DNA of 9,485 nucleotides from CAZNVG01 sp964576475 (GTDB taxonomy: Bacteria > Patescibacteriota > Saccharimonadia > Saccharimonadales > CAZNVG01), in NCBI GenBank assembly GCA_964576475.1, contig CAZNVG010000043.1, positions 1-9,485 on the forward strand. Reading direction: 5' to 3'. Below the pieces are notes generated by a model that was given only the letters and a program-made list of their open reading frames with translations, searched no databases and had not been told where the DNA came from. Below are positions 6,868 to 9,485 of this stretch, in pieces. Each line of letters opens with the position of its first letter. The stretch's first letter is position 1. Both the position numbers and the translations under genes were made by a program.

Positions 6868-7101
6868 TTAGTGTGCCGACTCTATAACAACTGCGCTATC
6901 TGCTATCTGTTGTGTTAACTCAATGCCGCCATACTTTGCATCAACATCACTTAGATTTACTATGTGAACTTTCTTTCCATAGCGTATGACGCGCTTGGTA
7001 ACCGGGCCACCCTTTACGCCATGCGATCCGAGACGTAACTGCAGTATGTCTCCCTCTTTGATTAATCTGCCCGACTTGTCTGTGATGTCGTGTTCACTCA
7101 T
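6868..7101 (-). CDS. Small hypothetical protein with a DxxGRxIxxGD start
   Basis: A 77-aa cytoplasmic protein with no membrane segment or cysteine. The opening DKSGRLIKEGDILQLRLG resembles the first strands of small beta-barrel proteins (SH3-like or KOW-like), in which a D-x-x-G-x-x-I-x-x-G-D pattern is common. The middle (VIRYGKKVHIVNL) also looks beta-rich. This is only a fold-level guess. It begins 33 bases downstream of the acetyltransferase stop. A TGATAGACT sequence (extended -10 type) ends six bases before its ATG, so it may have its own promoter as well as read-through from the upstream pair. Confidence 0.78.
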   Translation of the reverse strand: MSEHDITDKSGRLIKEGDILQLRLGSHGVKGGPVTKRVIRYGKKVHIVNLSDVDAKYGGIELTQQIADSAVVIESAH

Positions 7102-7116
7102 GCGCCAAGTCTATCA
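7102..7116 (-). promoter_or_regulatory. Extended -10-like box of the 77-aa gene
   Basis: TGA plus TAGACT (7116-7108) fits the TGnTATAAT extended -10 form and ends six bases before the ATG at 7101, the same spacing as at several other genes. No -35 is evident. Confidence 0.4.
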
Positions 7117-7134
7117 CGACACAAGAGGTCTCGA

Positions 7135-7641
7135 TCATATCTGAAGTAGATATTCGAGCGTATCGTCTCCGTCTACTCTGTCATTACTTTTAGTGCCGAC
7201 GAGACTGAAGCCGAGGCGCTCAAATACACCCTTAGATGCTGCGTTTGCGCCCCATGTACGAGTAAATATACCCATGTAGCCCTTGGTTCTGTACATATCG
7301 ATAAATTCCTCTACCTGGCGTAGGCCAAACCCCAAACCCCGGAAGTCCTTCGACACATACATCGGACCTATCGCTATCGTTGAACCGTCAGTGTGACTCA
7401 GGGCAGAGATATAGGATACTGGTCGCCCATCGACTTCCAAAACATACAACGCAAAGTTTGGATCTCCTTTAAAGGCCATAAACTTTTCTGTTGTTGTCTC
7501 GTTGGGGTGTTTTGTCGTTGCCAAGAATGCTGTGTCAGACTCTGCTATCAGTTCTGAAATATCTTCAGGCCTACACTCTCGTAAAGTTGCTGCTTCTACA
7601 CTATGTTGTTCGGGATTATCTTCGTTCATAGCCGACACCAT
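7135..7641 (-). CDS. GNAT-family N-acetyltransferase
   Basis: A 168-aa GNAT protein, predicted to transfer an acetyl group from acetyl-CoA to an amine. The acetyl-CoA pyrophosphate loop is RGLGFG (101-106, the R/Q-x-x-G-x-G/A motif), preceded by strand IAIGPMYVSKDF (89-100). The C-terminal part ANAASKGVFERLGF (132-145) is the usual GNAT helix-strand ending. The substrate cannot be predicted. I chose ATG at 7641, four bases after the upstream stop and 11 bases after AAGGA. An ATG at 7629 is an alternative, and an upstream in-frame start at 7680 would overlap the previous gene. It forms a two-gene unit with the ribbon-helix-helix-like protein. Toxin-type GNATs such as TacT/AtaT carry other N-terminal features I do not see here, so it may be an ordinary modifying enzyme. 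Confidence 0.9.
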   Translation of the reverse strand: MVSAMNEDNPEQHSVEAATLRECRPEDISELIAESDTAFLATTKHPNETTTEKFMAFKGDPNFALYVLEVDGRPVSYISALSHTDGSTIAIGPMYVSKDFRGLGFGLRQVEEFIDMYRTKGYMGIFTRTWGANAASKGVFERLGFSLVGTKSNDRVDGDDTLEYLLQI

Positions 7642-7645
7642 AACA

Positions 7646-7894
7646 TTAGTTGTCCTTGGTCGCCTCGACCGCAGCGACATAATGCTCGGGTAAGATTAAC
7701 TCACGCAGATCGCCATTTTCTAGATGGCGCAAAACCGGCACATAGCCGCGCTTTGCCTCATTCCAAAGTATGCGGTCGACATTGAGTGCTTGCCGAATGA
7801 TAAACGTCGCATGTTGTCCACGCTCGACCGCCATCTCCTGCAAGGCTTCAATTTCCCGCTTTGGCGCACGTATGTTGAATCTTCCTTCTTCCAT
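7646..7894 (-). CDS. Ribbon-helix-helix-like protein, possible antitoxin or regulator
   Basis: An 82-aa protein. Residues 5-40 fit a ribbon-helix-helix fold: a short basic strand RFNIRAPK, helix REIEALQEMAVERG, turn HAT, and helix FIIRQALNVDRIL. Such dimers bind operator DNA through the strand. The C-terminal half (41-82) has a GYVPVLRHLENGDLRELILP segment that could bind a partner. The gene precedes a GNAT gene by four bases, the antitoxin-first layout of ribbon-helix-helix/GNAT toxin-antitoxin modules and also of simple autoregulated operons. The ATG is fixed by TACTAA ending six bases upstream. The fold assignment is by pattern, not by a database hit. Confidence 0.75.
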   Translation of the reverse strand: MEEGRFNIRAPKREIEALQEMAVERGQHATFIIRQALNVDRILWNEAKRGYVPVLRHLENGDLRELILPEHYVAAVEATKDN

Positions 7895-7906
7895 AGACGA
7901 TTAGTA
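7895..7906 (-). promoter_or_regulatory. -10-like box of the RHH-GNAT pair, leaderless type
   Basis: TACTAA (7906-7901) ends six bases before the ATG at 7894. A weak -35-like TTCAAG (7929-7924) is 17 bases upstream. Confidence 0.42.
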
Positions 7907-7975
7907 TGTCAACTTAATCGCGACTTGAAAAGAGTAGTAGTGGTTACAACAAACAGCTTATGTTAACCTTGCTGT

Positions 7976-8329
7976 ATGAATAACTCATCTAGACCCTGGG
8001 TATCAACCATATTGCTCCTTATGGTGAGCCCGCTTATAGCACTCATTACAATCGCGGCGTTTAGCCTGTCAGACGTGCACAATACATTCGATTTCTTAGT
8101 ACCCCTCATCGGTGTTGCCCAGCTCGCATTTATCATTGGAATATTTTTGGGAAAGCTATGGGGCCTCATAGGATTAAGCGTTATTGAAGTAGGATTATTT
8201 GTGGCGACATTGTCGTACTATATTCCCAAAGGCGAGGGCAGCGCGGTTGTTAAAACCCTAATAGGCCTATCGCCGTTATTCCTAATAACTATCTATCACT
8301 GGACGGCGAAACGGGCTTTTTTCAAATAG
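7976..8329 (+). CDS. Small multi-pass membrane protein of unknown function
   Basis: A 117-aa, strongly hydrophobic protein with four likely membrane helices at about 10-31, 38-59, 60-83 and 93-109, and a basic C-terminus (AKRAFFK). I recognise no family. It has no Shine-Dalgarno site; a weak TG-T-TAACCT sequence ends six bases before the ATG (7964-7969), the same spacing as elsewhere. It is divergent from the ribbon-helix-helix/GNAT pair, with 81 bases between starts, and is followed by a lipoprotein gene on the same strand. Small membrane proteins beside toxin-like pairs can be accessory parts, but nothing here shows a link. Confidence 0.82.
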   Translation: MNNSSRPWVSTILLLMVSPLIALITIAAFSLSDVHNTFDFLVPLIGVAQLAFIIGIFLGKLWGLIGLSVIEVGLFVATLSYYIPKGEGSAVVKTLIGLSPLFLITIYHWTAKRAFFK

Positions 8330-8395
8330 ACTAGAAGTCGCTGGAACACGAAATTACTAACGAAACAAACTCATGGTTATAGTTTGGATATATTC

Positions 8396-8407
8396 TATGA
8401 TGCCTGT
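8396..8407 (+). promoter_or_regulatory. -10-like box of the lipoprotein gene, leaderless type
   Basis: TATGAT (8396-8401, five of six consensus positions) is followed by six bases and the ATG at 8408. This supports that ATG over the upstream TTG at 8384. Confidence 0.48.
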
Positions 8408-8818
8408 ATGGAAAGATTAGCTCTCGGAAAACGTAACGCACTAGTAGCAGGTTTTTTGTCCGCTACCGCTCTAATGGGCTGCTCTATTGACAGTTACCTA
8501 ACAGATCCATCAGATGTGCACTGTGACGGCAAACGGACAATGGCTGATTTGCGCGGAAACGGTATGGCTACATTTATCGTGCACGGTGAGGATGAATCGG
8601 TGGCGACAGTCCAGGTGCGAAGGAATAGACAAGAAGTAAGTGTTGCTGTTAGCGGAGATATTACCGGACCACCCCAGCAATTAGAAGAAGATGGGTTTAC
8701 CTCTCCCACGCCTATCGTTGAAGGATCTGAGTTAAGCGCATTCGGCGCTGGCGGTGCGTGGGTTATTGACGCTCGAAAAGACAGCGTTGTCATTCAGGGT
8801 TCTTGCGACGGAATATAG
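8408..8818 (+). CDS. Small predicted lipoprotein of unknown function
   Basis: A 136-aa protein with a signal sequence: basic start MERLALGKR, hydrophobic stretch NALVAGFLSATA, and a lipobox-like LMGC with Cys25 as the likely lipidated residue. Methionine before the glycine is slightly unusual. The mature part is acidic and beta-rich (ATVQVRRNRQEVSVAVSG). Two further cysteines, one in VHCDGK and one in GSCDGI near the end, could form a disulfide joining the two ends of the domain. The pattern recalls small secreted lipoproteins of actinobacteria and Patescibacteria, but I recognise no family. It ends 24 bases before a hairpin terminator. Confidence 0.82.
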   Translation: MERLALGKRNALVAGFLSATALMGCSIDSYLTDPSDVHCDGKRTMADLRGNGMATFIVHGEDESVATVQVRRNRQEVSVAVSGDITGPPQQLEEDGFTSPTPIVEGSELSAFGAGGAWVIDARKDSVVIQGSCDGI

Positions 8819-8835
8819 TAAAACTATCAATCTAT

Positions 8836-8865
8836 AAAAAAGAGATTGAAACGAATTTCAATCTC
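8836..8865 (-). terminator. Intrinsic terminator (strong on the minus strand)
   Basis: A perfect 10-bp inverted repeat, GAGATTGAAA (8842-8851) and TTTCAATCTC (8856-8865), encloses a four-base loop. On the minus strand the stem is followed directly by six T (8841-8836), a standard rho-independent terminator. On the plus strand no T tract follows, though the hairpin may still help end the lipoprotein transcript. The polarity implies a minus-strand gene that originally ended just to the right. Confidence 0.75.
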
Positions 8866-8880
8866 CACATTATATTCACT

Positions 8881-9339
8881 TTGGTACCCCTGACGGGACT
8901 GTATTCGAACCATTTTGACGGACTGTCAAACTGGTTACGCCTTGGCGAGGTCGCCGATCGCCTGCTGAAGCTGGCCGAGCAAGCCCGTGCGCATCCGTAC
9001 ACACCAGGTCCGCGCCCAGACCGTAGTCACAAGCTCACGGAACATGAGGTTGATGATCTGGTCACAGCGTTTCAGACGGGAGTGACAGTCAAGGCGCTTG
9101 CCAAGCACTACTCGATCAACCGAACCACCGTGATGGATCACCTGCGGAGACGTGGCGTACCACGCCAGGGTGATTGGTCGGAGGTGGCGGTCAAGAAGGC
9201 TGCCGCTCGCTACGAAGCTGGTGAGACTCTGGACGAGATCGCAGCGACGTTGAATGTCGATCCGAGGACAGTTGGAAGACAGCTACGAAAGGCAGGAGTG
9301 CCGATTAGGCCGAGCGGGCCGAGACGCCCTCAAAAATGA
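8881..9339 (+). CDS. Tandem helix-turn-helix protein in a GC-rich, probably acquired segment
   Basis: The reading frame carries two helix-turn-helix units of the kind found at the ends of recombinases/transposases and in small actinobacterial DNA-binding proteins. From a TTG at 8881 (152 aa), unit 1 spans about 51-94 (TVKALAKHYSINRTTVMDHL) and unit 2 about 99-142 (TLDEIAATLNVDPRTVGRQL). They align with a 47-residue period and both end in GVP, so they look like an internal duplication. A helical lead-in, LRLGEVADRLLKLAEQARA (19-37), precedes them. There is no catalytic domain. No ATG and no Shine-Dalgarno site exist upstream; the frame is open back to a TTG at 8803 inside the lipoprotein gene. 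The true start is unknown and the gene may be a 5'-truncated fragment. Codon use is GC-rich, unlike all neighbours. It ends four bases from the convergent partial gene. Confidence 0.7.
   Translation: MVPLTGLYSNHFDGLSNWLRLGEVADRLLKLAEQARAHPYTPGPRPDRSHKLTEHEVDDLVTAFQTGVTVKALAKHYSINRTTVMDHLRRRGVPRQGDWSEVAVKKAAARYEAGETLDEIAATLNVDPRTVGRQLRKAGVPIRPSGPRRPQK
8882..8911 (-). other. tRNA 3'-end-like motif, possible attachment-site remnant
   Basis: The minus strand reads TCCCGTCAGGGGTACCA (8898-8882), which looks like the T-stem 3' side, acceptor strand and CCA of a tRNA. Just upstream is GGTTCGAAT (8911-8903), the T-loop signature. Four extra bases separate the two, and no D or anticodon arm follows, so this is not a working tRNA. 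It lies at the left edge of the GC-rich block, where tRNA-derived attachment sites often sit. Confidence 0.3.
8891..8930. repeat. Short direct and inverted repeats at the edge of the GC-rich block
   Basis: TGACGGGACTGT (8891-8902) is repeated as TGACGGACTGT (8916-8926), 25 bases on and one G shorter. The second copy lies in an inverted repeat, TTTGAC-GGACT-GTCAAA (8914-8930). These could be protein-binding sites or remnants of an element end. Confidence 0.35.
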
Positions 9340-9343
9340 AGGT

Positions 9344-9485
9344 TCAGCGGGATTTGCGAGCGTAGTAACTGACTATAGTCGAGTTTAGTGGGCTAGATAG
9401 CTTACTGGCGACAGATTTTGGTAGATAATCGAGAAAGCTATTGGCTTGTGCGAATCTATTCTTTGGCAGGAGATTCACGCCATTC
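9344..9485 (-). CDS. C-terminal end of an unidentified gene entering from the right (partial)
   Basis: On the minus strand the frame starting at 9484 is open for 46 codons to a TGA at 9344-9346, and the gene start lies beyond the window. The peptide (ending STIVSYYARKSR) has ordinary amino-acid composition and a basic tail, and its base composition matches the native part of the window. I do not recognise a family from this short piece. The minus-strand terminator at 8836-8865 has the right polarity for it but is about 480 bases downstream, across the GC-rich block. Both other plus-strand-type readings of this stretch are interrupted by stops. A chance open frame of this length cannot be ruled out. 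Confidence 0.45.
   Translation of the reverse strand, partial: NGVNLLPKNRFAQANSFLDYLPKSVASKLSSPLNSTIVSYYARKSR

Noticed and set aside
7907..7912. Perfect TTGACA on the minus strand before the ribbon-helix-helix gene
   Set aside because: It abuts the TACTAA -10 candidate with no spacer, so it cannot serve as that promoter's -35 box.
9325..9343. Weak hairpin CCTTCA/TGAGGG on the minus strand as a terminator for the right-hand partial gene
   Set aside because: Only six pairs including a G-T wobble, and no T tract follows on either strand.
9371..9380. 10-bp palindrome GACTATAGTC
   Set aside because: Lies inside the apparent C-terminal coding part of the right-hand gene, far from any promoter; a single short palindrome is expected by chance.
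1..9485. CRISPR array, rRNA, insertion sequence with terminal repeats
   Set aside because: No regularly spaced repeats, no rRNA-like conserved stretches, and no transposase catalytic domain or matching terminal inverted repeats were found.

Overview
The window looks like part of a small, compact bacterial chromosome of roughly 45% GC. Genes are short and closely packed on both strands, several convergent neighbours share stop-codon bases, and the standard genetic code fits (no in-frame TGA in any long gene). The gene mix would suit a Patescibacteria/CPR member, most likely Saccharibacteria (TM7): a secreted subtilase, a membrane-anchored DM13 protein, an NRAMP-related transporter, a YggT-like protein, a DUF1697 protein and many small unknowns. 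No rRNA or marker phylogeny is available here, so the taxon is a moderate-confidence inference.

Layout. Positions 1-1531 (minus) hold lysS followed by a tRNA-Lys(CTT) cut by the window edge. A divergent promoter region with a 12-bp palindrome separates lysS from a small unknown protein (1637-1981, plus). That gene converges on an NRAMP-related transporter (1978-3390, minus), which lies downstream of a DM13 protein (3431-3961, minus). The DM13 gene is divergent from a large secreted serine protease (4042-5862, plus). The protease converges on a run of minus-strand genes: DUF1697, YggT-like, a 77-aa unknown, a GNAT acetyltransferase and a ribbon-helix-helix-like protein. The last two form a tight pair that resembles a toxin-antitoxin arrangement. 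From 7976 two plus-strand genes follow, a small multi-pass membrane protein and a lipoprotein.

The right end differs from the rest. After a hairpin terminator (8836-8865) comes a GC-rich stretch (about 8881-9339) encoding a protein with two helix-turn-helix units. It has actinobacterial-looking codon use, no convincing start codon, and a tRNA-3'-end-like motif at its left edge. Composition then returns to normal in the last ~145 bases, which carry the C-terminal end of a minus-strand gene entering from the right. The best reading is a small horizontally acquired insertion between two convergent native genes, plausibly from an actinobacterium (known hosts of Saccharibacteria).

A window-wide regulatory pattern also stands out. 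Many genes that lack a Shine-Dalgarno sequence have a -10-like hexamer ending only 5-8 bases before the ATG, which predicts leaderless mRNAs. Genes inside operons or with longer leaders do have Shine-Dalgarno-like sites.
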